Of a stretch of 64,000 nt of DNA, positions 47,252 to 54,208 are shown in pieces. Source of the stretch: Sphaerisporangium siamense (GTDB lineage: Bacteria > Actinomycetota > Actinomycetes > Streptosporangiales > Streptosporangiaceae); NCBI RefSeq assembly GCF_014205275.1, contig NZ_JACHND010000001.1, positions 5,952,001-6,016,000 of the forward strand, written 5' to 3'. The translations under genes were made by a program, and so were the position numbers. Under the pieces are notes generated by a model. It searched no databases, had not been told where the DNA came from, and saw nothing but the letters and a program-made list of their open reading frames with translations. Numbering within the stretch: position 1 is the first letter of the stretch; each line of letters opens with the position of its first letter.

Positions 47252-48433
47252 GTGGACTTCACGCTTCCGGACGGCGCCGAGGCGGTAAGGCGGGGCGTCG
47301 CGGCCGTGTGCGCGCGCTACGACATGGACTACTGGCAGCGGTGCGAGGCCGGGAAGCGCTGGCCCGAGGAGGTCTGGGCGGACCTGGCCAAGGGCGGCTG
47401 GCTGGGCCTGGCGGTGCCGGAGGAGTACGGCGGCGGCGGGCAGGGACTGCTGGAGCTGGCCGTGGCCACCGAGACGCTCGCGGCCTCGGGGGCGGCGGGC
47501 GGGTCGGCGTTCACCTACGTGCTCACCCCGGGGTTCGGCGCGCTGACCGTCGCGCGTCACGGCTCGGCCGCGCAGCGCGCCGCGCTGCTGCCGGGCATGG
47601 CGGACGGCGAGGTCGAGACGTGCTTCGCGCTCACCGAGCCCGACGCCGGGTCCAACTCGCTGGCGATCTCGACGTTCGCGCGGCGCGACGGCGGCGAGTT
47701 CGTGATCAACGGGCAGAAGGTCTGGATCACCGGGGTCCAGCGGGCCGCCTGGATGCTGCTGGTGGCCAGGACCGTCCCGGCGGCCGAGGCCAGGCCGCGC
47801 ACCCACGGGCTCACCGTGTTCCTGGTGAACGTGCCCGACGCGGTGGCGCGCGGACACCTGACCTACCGGCCGATCCCGAAGATGGGCGCCAACACCACCC
47901 CGTCGAACATGGTCTTCCTCGACGACCTGCGGGTGCCGGAGCGTGACGTGCTCGGGGAGGTGGACCAGGGGGCGGCCGTGCTGTGGGACATCCTCAACCC
48001 CGAGCGGATCCTGCTCGGCGCGAGCGCGCTCGGCGGCGCGGAGGTGGCGCTGCGGGTCGCGGTGTCCTACGCCAAGGAGCGGGAGGTCTTCGGCCGCCCG
48101 ATCGGCGCCAACCAGGCGATCGCCTTCCCGCTGGCGCGGGTGAAGGCCCAGATCGAGCTGGCGCGGCTGATGCTCTACAAGGCGGCCTGGCTGTTCGACC
48201 AGGGGCTGCCCTGCGCGACCGAGGCCAACATCGCCAAGCTCGCCGCCTCGCAGGCGGCCTGGGAGGCCGCCGACCACGCCTTCCAGACCCACGGCGGGAT
48301 GGCGTTCTCGCTGGAGTACCCGGTGGCGCGGCTGCTCGCGGACGCCAGGATCGGCAAGGTGGCGCCGGTCACCGAGGAACTGCTCCTCAACTACCTGGCC
48401 ACCCAGGTCCTGGGGCTGCCGCGCGGCTTCTGA
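47252..48433 (+). CDS. Acyl-CoA dehydrogenase
   Basis: A 393-aa FAD enzyme that oxidises acyl-CoA to enoyl-CoA. Family motifs are LAVPEEYGGGGQGLLEL, CFALTEPDAGSNSLAISTFA (FAD/substrate site), GEFVINGQKVWITGVQ, ERILLGASALGGAEVALR and the C-terminal FQTHGGMAFSLEYPVARLLADAR. The gene is monocistronic, so the substrate (short chain, branched chain or steroid-derived) cannot be told. GGAGAG lies 6 nt before the GTG at 47252. It converges on the GATase-like gene. Confidence 0.9.
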   Translation: MDFTLPDGAEAVRRGVAAVCARYDMDYWQRCEAGKRWPEEVWADLAKGGWLGLAVPEEYGGGGQGLLELAVATETLAASGAAGGSAFTYVLTPGFGALTVARHGSAAQRAALLPGMADGEVETCFALTEPDAGSNSLAISTFARRDGGEFVINGQKVWITGVQRAAWMLLVARTVPAAEARPRTHGLTVFLVNVPDAVARGHLTYRPIPKMGANTTPSNMVFLDDLRVPERDVLGEVDQGAAVLWDILNPERILLGASALGGAEVALRVAVSYAKEREVFGRPIGANQAIAFPLARVKAQIELARLMLYKAAWLFDQGLPCATEANIAKLAASQAAWEAADHAFQTHGGMAFSLEYPVARLLADARIGKVAPVTEELLLNYLATQVLGLPRGF

Positions 48434-48454
48434 GCGGCGGACGCCGCCCCGCCG

Positions 48455-49141
48455 TCAGGCGAGGGCGGCCTCCACCAGCGCGTTCACCAGGCGGTTGTCG
48501 TCGCCGCGCTCGGGGTGCCACTGGACGCCGACGCAGAACCGGTGGCCCTGCAGCTCCACGCCCTCGACGATCTGGTCGTCGGCCCAGGCGATGGCGATCA
48601 GCCCGGCGCCGAGCCGCCGCACGGCCTGGTGGTGGGGGGTGGCGACCTCGATGTGGTCGCCGATCGCCTTGCCGACCTTGCTGGACACGCTGACCTGGAT
48701 GACGTGCGGCGCCGTCTGGCCGTGCCGGTCGTGGTGCACGGCCTCGGGCAGCCACCGGATCAGCGAGCCGCCGAGGGCGACGTTCAGCACGTGCATGCCG
48801 CGCGCCACGCCGAGGACCGGGACGCCGGCCTCGATGGCGGCGTTGGCCAGGGCCGTCTCGAACCGGTCGCGGCGCGGCTGCGGCTCCTCCACCCGCTCGT
48901 CCCACTGCTCGCCGTAGAGCGCGGGGTCGACCTCCACGCCGCCGGCCAGGATCAGCCCCTGCAGGCCGCGCACGTAGCCGTCGACGGCTCCGAGGCTCAG
49001 CGGGGGGATCAGCACGGGCGCGCCTCCCGCCTTGTCCACGGCCTTCGCGTAGGCGGGGGGCGAGATCGCGGCCTCGCGGACCCAGGTGCCCCAGCGGGCG
49101 GCGTCGAAATATGTGGTGATACCGATAAGCGGTCGGGGCAT
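48455..49141 (-). CDS. Class I glutamine amidotransferase-like (PuuD/C26) protein lacking the nucleophile Cys
   Basis: A 228-aa protein that aligns with gamma-glutamyl-GABA hydrolases: IGITTYFDAARWG, the oxyanion-side motif GLILAGGVEVDPALYGE, the nucleophile elbow and VGVQWHPE near the end. At the elbow the usual G-I/V-C-R-G is GVARGMHVLN, with Ala113 (codon GCG) in place of Cys. His209 and Glu211 of the triad remain. It should lack amidase activity unless another residue substitutes. GGAGA before the ATG at 49141 sets the start; the upstream open frame lacks homology. Confidence 0.85.
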   Translation of the reverse strand: MPRPLIGITTYFDAARWGTWVREAAISPPAYAKAVDKAGGAPVLIPPLSLGAVDGYVRGLQGLILAGGVEVDPALYGEQWDERVEEPQPRRDRFETALANAAIEAGVPVLGVARGMHVLNVALGGSLIRWLPEAVHHDRHGQTAPHVIQVSVSSKVGKAIGDHIEVATPHHQAVRRLGAGLIAIAWADDQIVEGVELQGHRFCVGVQWHPERGDDNRLVNALVEAALA

Positions 49142-49483
49142 GCGTTCTCCAGGGGCTCGCGCACGGTAGTGCCGCCCTGCGGCGGCACCCAGCCCAGTAG
49201 CGGTGGCAGACCCCATCATGGCGCAGAACATTTCCGGTATGTCGCGTATCCCGGGTATCAGTCCCGTCTCACCGGCCTCAGCAGCCCCACCCGTCACATC
49301 ACCATCACCGGTCCCCGCGCGCCCGGCGCGGCGCCGCCGCAGGAGCGGACGGACCAGAAACGGATTCACGATTTCTCACGACCGCGACGCGTGGCCGCGT
49401 GAATGGCCACGGCGAAGACGAATGCGACTCTCGTTTTCCCGGGCTGTTTTTTCGCCGTCCCGATCCGCCATTACGGAGAATCA
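49142..49483. other. Intergenic region without a recognised gene
   Basis: The stretch 49195-49470 carries no convincing ORF. Its 3' end (49430-49465) is locally less G+C-rich and probably contains the promoter for the small ORF starting at 49484. No inverted repeat of note was found here. Confidence 0.35.
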
Positions 49484-49663
49484 ATGCCCAATTACGAACA
49501 GTTCGCTTTCCCGTCACCTTGTGGTGAAACGGTTGTGACGCTCATGACGGAATGGAAGACTCCATTTCGAGCGATCGGCCGAGCCGGGGCCGCCGGACGC
49601 TCACCGACCCGGACCCGTCAGGAGGTGGCACGACAAGACCGGAGCGTGATTCCGGTCTATTAG
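49484..49663 (+). CDS. Small hypothetical ORF upstream of the globin-reductase gene (59 aa)
   Basis: An ATG at 49484 preceded by GGAGA opens a 59-codon frame beginning MPNYEQFAFPSPCGETVV. Its codon use (AAT, TTT, GAA, ACT) is less G+C-biased than the neighbourhood. The last codons lie in the promoter dyad of the next gene. The product has a single Cys and a basic C-terminal half. It is not recognised; it could be a short regulatory ORF or a chance frame. Confidence 0.3.
   Translation: MPNYEQFAFPSPCGETVVTLMTEWKTPFRAIGRAGAAGRSPTRTRQEVARQDRSVIPVY
49636..49663 (+). promoter_or_regulatory. Operator dyad and -10 of the globin-reductase gene
   Basis: AGACCGGA-N7-TCCGGTCT (49636-49658) is a perfect 8-bp inverted repeat directly abutting a -10-like TATTAG (49658-49663), 15 nt before the ATG at 49678. 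A repressor or activator bound here would control the gene. Confidence 0.55.
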
Positions 49664-49677
49664 GGTGGCGTCGATAG

Positions 49678-50796
49678 ATGTCGTTGAATCCGCGTCTCGT
49701 CAAGGAAAGCTTCTCGGAGATCGAGCCCGTCATGGGCAAGGCCGTCGCGTACTTCTACGGACGGCTGTTCGCCGAGAGCCCCCATCTGCGGGGGCTCTTC
49801 CCGCCCGCCATGGACGTCCAGCGGGACCGCCTGTTCGGCGCGCTCACCCGCGTCGTCTGGAGCCTGGACAGCCTTGACGGCCTGCGCTGCTACCTCGGGC
49901 AACTCGGCAGGGACCACCGCAAGTACGGCGTGATCGCCGAACACTACACCGCCGTGGGCAACGCCCTGCTGGCCACGATCCGGCGCTTCGCCGGAGACGG
50001 CTTCACCCCCGAGGTCGAGGCCGCCTGGGCCGCCGCCTACACCGCCGCGGCCAACATGATGATCGAGGCCGCCGAGGCCGACGCCGGGACCTCCCCCGCC
50101 TGGTGGACGGCCGAGGTCGTCGACCACGAGACCCGCGCCCCCGGCGTGGCCGTCCTCACGCTGCGCCCCGGCGCGCCGTTCCCCTTCACCCCGGGCCAGT
50201 ACGTCAACGTGCAGACCAGCCGCTGGCCGAGGGTCTGGCGCACCTACTCCATCGCCAACGCCCCCCGCCGCGACAACACCCTGCGGCTGCACGTGCGCGC
50301 CGTCCCCGGCGGCTGGGTCAGCACCACCCTGGTCTCGCGCACCCGCGTCGGCGACGCCCTCCTGCTCGGGCCGCCCGTCGGCACGATGGCGCCGCCCGGC
50401 GGCGACAACCCCCGTAACGTGCTGTGCGTGGCGGGCGGCACCGGCCTCGCCCCGCTCAAGGCCGTCATCGAGCACGTCATCGCCTCCGGCCGGCGCCCCA
50501 ACATCCACCTGCTCTTCGGCGCCCGCACCGCCGCCGAGCTGTACGACCTCGGCGACCTCATCCGCATGGAGGCCGAGTACCCCTGGCTGCGGGTCGTGCC
50601 CGTGGTGTCGGCCGAGCCCGCCTACGACGGCATGCGCGGCACGCTCCCCGGCGCCGTGCGCCGGTTCCACTCCTGGACCGAGCACGAGGTGTACGTGTGC
50701 GGCCCGCCCGCCATGGTCAGCGAGACCGTGCGGCTGCTGGAGGACGACGGCGTGCCCCCCTCGCGCATCCACCGGGATCCGGTCCGCGACCCGTGA
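49678..50796 (+). CDS. Flavohaemoglobin-like globin-FAD/NAD reductase
   Basis: A 372-aa two-domain protein. The N-terminal globin (residues about 1-135) has the proximal His80 in GQLGRDHRKYGV and KAVAYFYGRLF at helix A/B. The C-terminal ferredoxin-reductase module has the FAD motif RTYSIAN (188-194), the FMN/FAD phosphate region GGWVST and the NAD motif GGTGLAP (253-259) with YVCGPPAMV near the end. Such proteins oxidise NO to nitrate or reduce O2. The TSRWPRVWRTYS form is typical of actinomycete homologues that lack some residues of classical Hmp. Control may be through the upstream dyad. Confidence 0.9.
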   Translation: MSLNPRLVKESFSEIEPVMGKAVAYFYGRLFAESPHLRGLFPPAMDVQRDRLFGALTRVVWSLDSLDGLRCYLGQLGRDHRKYGVIAEHYTAVGNALLATIRRFAGDGFTPEVEAAWAAAYTAAANMMIEAAEADAGTSPAWWTAEVVDHETRAPGVAVLTLRPGAPFPFTPGQYVNVQTSRWPRVWRTYSIANAPRRDNTLRLHVRAVPGGWVSTTLVSRTRVGDALLLGPPVGTMAPPGGDNPRNVLCVAGGTGLAPLKAVIEHVIASGRRPNIHLLFGARTAAELYDLGDLIRMEAEYPWLRVVPVVSAEPAYDGMRGTLPGAVRRFHSWTEHEVYVCGPPAMVSETVRLLEDDGVPPSRIHRDPVRDP

Positions 50797-51005
50797 GCGC
50801 CGCCGGGGGCGGGCAACCAGATATCGGAGGACGATCCGGGCGATCTGCCTACCAAATCGCCGGGAGCCCGGCGGGAGCCCCGGCGACGTGACACGATGAT
50901 GCCGATCCGCGCGCAGCGGCCGACATATCGGCCGGGCCGCGCCGCGCCGTGACGGGGGACGGCGACGACGCCACGCGGCCCGGCACCGCGAAAGGAAGGG
51001 CCATC

Positions 51006-51089
51006 ATGCAGGGCATGCCCGCCGCCGACCCCAGGCGGCCCTCTCCCCCCGCCTTTCAGGCCCCCCTCGCCGCGCCGGCGGCGCGCTGA
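51006..51089 (+). CDS. 27-codon leader ORF upstream of the MoaD-like gene
   Basis: A strong ribosome site AAAGGAAGGG (about 50991-51000) precedes ATG 51006. The frame encodes 27 residues beginning MQGMPAADPRRPSPP, Pro/Ala/Arg-rich, and stops at 51089, 5 nt before the ATG of the next gene. That next gene has no visible ribosome site, so translation is likely coupled through this ORF. The Pro-rich sequence (PRRPSPPAF) could stall ribosomes. It is not a recognised peptide. Confidence 0.5.
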   Translation: MQGMPAADPRRPSPPAFQAPLAAPAAR

Positions 51090-51094
51090 CTCCC

Positions 51095-51400
51095 ATGGCC
51101 AAGCCGGTCACGCTCGTGACGTTCGTGCTGCCCAGTGTGCTCGGCCACTGGGGCAGCGGGGCGACCGAGGTGCGCGTGTTCGCCGTGGCGGACTCCGACC
51201 AGGGCCACCCGACCCTCGGCGCCGCCCTGCACACCCTGCGCCGCACCCACCCCATGCTGGAGAAACGCCTGTGCGACGAGCACGGCGGCATCCGCCGCCA
51301 CATCAGCATGTTCGTCTGCGGCGAGAACGCCCGGCGCCTCGGCGGGCTGGCCTGCGCCCTGCCCCCCGGGGCCGAGGTGTACGTGCTGCCGGCGCTGTGA
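51095..51400 (+). CDS. MoaD/ThiS-like ubiquitin-fold protein without the C-terminal Gly-Gly
   Basis: A 101-aa protein with the beta-grasp pattern of MoaD/ThiS sulphur carriers: LVTFVLPSVLGHW, TLGAALHTLRRTHPMLEKRLCDEHGGIRRHISMFVCGENARRLGGLACALPPGAEVYVLPAL. The hallmark ending, where the chain should continue to Ala-Gly-Gly, is missing, so it cannot form the usual thiocarboxylate. An extra insert (FAVADSDQGH) lies early. It ends at 51400, abutting the convergent ThyX stop. It may be an adaptor or a degraded carrier; no MoeB- or sulphur-transfer gene is adjacent. Confidence 0.65.
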   Translation: MAKPVTLVTFVLPSVLGHWGSGATEVRVFAVADSDQGHPTLGAALHTLRRTHPMLEKRLCDEHGGIRRHISMFVCGENARRLGGLACALPPGAEVYVLPAL

Positions 51401-52864
51401 TCAGGGGGCGACCCGGCCCGAGGCGTTGAAGGCCGCGTGGGTGAGGGGCATCAGCCCCGCCCAGAGCGCCTCCATCTTCTCGGCGACCATCTCGATCTCG
51501 CGCTGCGGGAACGAGGGCACCGTGGCCCGCTCGTCCTTGGTGCGCAGCGACAGGAAGTGCATCAGCGAGCGGGCGTTGCAGGTGGCGTACATGGAGGAGA
51601 ACAGGCCGACCGGCAGCACCGCGCGGGCCACCTCGCGGGCGACGCCGGCCTTCAGCATCTCCTGGTAGGCCTCGTAGGAGTGGCGGTAGGAGTCCTCCAT
51701 GGCCTCGGTCACGAGCTTGTACTGCTCGTGGTCCCCCGCCACGAAGTCGTACCGCCCGGGCTTCCCCTGCTGCACGAGCTTCCGCTCCCGCCCCGGCACG
51801 TAGAAAACCGGCTGAAGCTCCCGATATCTACCGCTTTCCTCGTTGTAGGAGTTATGGACCACGATGCCGTCGGCGATGAAGTTGTGCCATGGACCGGGCA
51901 TGGAGATGTCGTACGTCTCTTCCTCTCCGTCCGCCACGACCGACACGATCTTCTCGTCGCGGATGCCCAGCCTGGACGGCCGGCGCTCCACTTCCCACGC
52001 CTCCCGGCCGGACTTGACCTCGTGACACGAAGCGCAGATGGGAGCGAGATTGTCCTCGTCGAGCGCCAGCTTGAGCTGTCGGCTCACGGGGACCACATGA
52101 TCCACCTCAAGGTCGGCGAAATCGAAGACACCACCGCATACGTGGCAGACGTCGATCGCACCAACGATCTGCGGCTTCATCCGTGTGGTCCAGAACTGGA
52201 TCCCTTCGCGCAATCGGCGCGGCACACCGGTGAACTCGCCCACCGGCACGGTCGCTTGAGCCGAGATCAGATCGCCGGGCGCAAGGTCCTTCGCCTTGAC
52301 CCACGTCCCTTGGGAGAGAAGCGCATGATCCGGCGAGCACCGCAGGACCTTCCCCTGAGCCGTCGTGAGCTTCAAGATCGGCTTCACCCCGCTCTTGAAG
52401 ACATCGACCATCCGAGTCCATTCGACGAGACCCGTCTCCAAGTTGACGGTCCGCGTGCTCAGATACCGGCATGAGGGCAGCTTGCGCACACGCCCCACCG
52501 AGTCACGGACGCCCTCGTGCCAGTCCGCGTAGATGTCCTTGATCTTCTTGTTCACACCGTTCTTCAGCGTTCCGACGGGAATCCGCGCGTCCCCTGGCAG
52601 GCACCAGCCGACGCGGTGGCGGTGGAACTCGCGGAAGACGAGGATCGGGGCGCTGATGAAGAAGGTCATCGAGTTGTGCTCGAAGGGGCTGCCGTGGCGG
52701 TCGCGCATGAGGAAGTTGATCAAGCCCTTGGAGCGCTCGGGATCCTGGTGGAGGGCCTCCAGGGACTGCTCCCCCGCGGTGGAGACCCGGGCGGCCCACA
52801 CCACGTCGGAGTCGGCGGCGCTGTGCCGGACCAGCTCCACGGTCACGTCGCTCACGAATTCCAC
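51401..52864 (-). CDS. thyX: Flavin-dependent thymidylate synthase ThyX containing an intein
   Basis: The precursor is 487 aa; the mature enzyme would be 236 aa after splicing. N-extein (residues 1-87): VEFVSDVTVELVRHSAADSDVV, NFLMRDRHGSPFEHNSMTFFISAPILVFREFHRHRVGW. C-extein (from 339): SYNEESGRYRELQPVFYVP, DSYRHSYEAYQEML, and a C-terminal helical end. ThyX makes dTMP from dUMP using FAD and methylenetetrahydrofolate; the intein splits the active-site RHR...S signature exactly between Trp87 and Ser339. The GTG at 52864 follows GGGGAG, and the upstream ATG (52906) overlaps a -10-like TACGAT. It is adjacent to an amidohydrolase gene. Confidence 0.95.
   Translation of the reverse strand: MEFVSDVTVELVRHSAADSDVVWAARVSTAGEQSLEALHQDPERSKGLINFLMRDRHGSPFEHNSMTFFISAPILVFREFHRHRVGWCLPGDARIPVGTLKNGVNKKIKDIYADWHEGVRDSVGRVRKLPSCRYLSTRTVNLETGLVEWTRMVDVFKSGVKPILKLTTAQGKVLRCSPDHALLSQGTWVKAKDLAPGDLISAQATVPVGEFTGVPRRLREGIQFWTTRMKPQIVGAIDVCHVCGGVFDFADLEVDHVVPVSRQLKLALDEDNLAPICASCHEVKSGREAWEVERRPSRLGIRDEKIVSVVADGEEETYDISMPGPWHNFIADGIVVHNSYNEESGRYRELQPVFYVPGRERKLVQQGKPGRYDFVAGDHEQYKLVTEAMEDSYRHSYEAYQEMLKAGVAREVARAVLPVGLFSSMYATCNARSLMHFLSLRTKDERATVPSFPQREIEMVAEKMEALWAGLMPLTHAAFNASGRVAP
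51851..52603 (-). mobile_element. ThyX intein with HNH homing-endonuclease domain (251 aa)
   Basis: The intein begins with Cys (CLPGDARIPVG, block A) and ends VVHN with Ser as the +1 residue. Block B is RCSPDHALLSQGTWVKAKDLAPGDLI (His at the splicing site), and block F/G is EETYDISMPGPWHNFIADGIVVHN. Between the splicing halves lies an HNH nuclease rather than LAGLIDADG: Cys153/Cys156, Asp168-His169 (LEVDHVVPVS), Asn185 and Cys190/Cys193-His194 in intein numbering. Splicing and nuclease residues all look intact, so the element is probably active. The codon use is less G+C-biased than the exteins. Confidence 0.95.
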
Positions 52865-52931
52865 GCCAAAGGCTCCCCTCGTCCGCCCGTCGATGGCCGC
52901 GGCCATCGTACTTGAGCCCGGTAGGGCGCGT

Positions 52932-54116
52932 TCAGAGGCGGTAGACGCGGCGGGCGTTGTCCGACCCGATCATGCGCGCGACGCGGGCGGCGCCGGCGGC
53001 GTCCCACTCCCCCCGCTCCAGCCGGGCGGCGAGCGCACGCGCGAGAGCGCGGCGGAAGTGGAGCGCGCCGAGGTGGCAGGTCTCGGCGAGACCGCGGCCG
53101 TGCGAGCCGAACAGCATCTTGTGGTACGGCACCAGGTCCAGCAGCTCGCCGACCGGGCAGGCCGGGCCGGCGGCGGGGCCGGGCGGGGCCAGGTCCAGGT
53201 AGACGTGGGGGAACACCGCGGTCAGGTGGGCGGCGTGCCGGTGGTAGGGGTGGCAGTTCAGCAGGACCAGCGGCACCCCGGCCGGGTGCAGCGCCTCGGC
53301 CAGGCCCGCCGCGAGCGCGGGGTCGCGTCCGCCGTACCCGGAGTCGCGACCCCGGTCCCCGGGGGCGCCGTAGCCGGTGTGGATCTGCAGGGGCAGGCCG
53401 TGCTCGCGGGCGACGGCCGCCGCGGTCCAGAGCAGGTGGCGCAGCAGGACGGGGTCGTCGAGGGGCTCCTTGGGGGCGGCGAGCCGCCTGCCCGCGGCGG
53501 CGACGACCGCGGCGCGGGCGGGGCGGGCGGGGTCGACGGCGAGGCCGCGGCGGCCGGGGACGGCGGACTTCAGTGCGACGGCGCCGCCGGCGCGGGCGGC
53601 GAGGCGCTCCTCCAGGAGGCGGGCGTACGCGGCGGCGGCCGGGTCCTCGCGGGCGACCTCCTCCTCGACGGTCTCCAGGCGGAGGATCTCGTCGGCGGCG
53701 GCCCCGCCGAGGCGTCCCATCTCGGCGGCGCTCAGGGTCTGGTCCGGCGTGTCCGCCCCGTCGGCGTCCACCAGGAACGCCACGACGCCGGCCGCGCGCA
53801 GGAGCCGCCTGTTGACCTCCTCGGCGCCGAGCTCGGCGCGGCGGGCGAGGTAGACGGCGGGCGGCGCGTGCGGCTCCAGGCCGAGCACGGGGGCGCACCA
53901 GCGGCGGACCGCGGTGCCGGCCGGGGTGTCGAAGTGGGTGGTGCCCGGGGCCGGCGGCGCGCCGGCCCCGGCGATGAGCCTCTCGTACGCCGCGCGGGAC
54001 AGCGCGCCGCCGCGCACGCCGTGGCAGTGGTGGTCCACCAGGGGGGCCAGCAGGGCCTGCCTGACGGGGTCGGGAAGGGTGGACGGCACCGCGCCGGCCA
54101 TGCCCGCCGGTTCCAT
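52932..54116 (-). CDS. Amidohydrolase-superfamily metal-dependent hydrolase
   Basis: A 394-aa protein of the amidohydrolase_2 type. Metal ligands are in VDHHCHG, LQIHTGYG, VLLNCHPYHRHAAH and FGSHGRGLAE, and MIGSDNARRVYRL at the end is the usual C-terminal block. The middle region is Ala/Arg-rich and less conserved. The substrate is unknown; relatives act on aromatic acids, and some are fused to or paired with glutamine-synthetase-like enzymes. The ATG at 54116 follows GGGGGAAGGG at short spacing; ATG 54101 is an alternative. It lies downstream of trpEG on the same strand with about 90 bp between. Confidence 0.8.
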   Translation of the reverse strand: MEPAGMAGAVPSTLPDPVRQALLAPLVDHHCHGVRGGALSRAAYERLIAGAGAPPAPGTTHFDTPAGTAVRRWCAPVLGLEPHAPPAVYLARRAELGAEEVNRRLLRAAGVVAFLVDADGADTPDQTLSAAEMGRLGGAAADEILRLETVEEEVAREDPAAAAYARLLEERLAARAGGAVALKSAVPGRRGLAVDPARPARAAVVAAAGRRLAAPKEPLDDPVLLRHLLWTAAAVAREHGLPLQIHTGYGAPGDRGRDSGYGGRDPALAAGLAEALHPAGVPLVLLNCHPYHRHAAHLTAVFPHVYLDLAPPGPAAGPACPVGELLDLVPYHKMLFGSHGRGLAETCHLGALHFRRALARALAARLERGEWDAAGAARVARMIGSDNARRVYRL

Positions 54117-54208
54117 CTGCCCTTCCCCCGTTCCCGGGCGCCCGCCCGCCGCGCGAGGACTCTACGGCCGCGCGGGGCCGCCGGGCGCGCCTTCTTCCCG
54201 GGCTTTAC

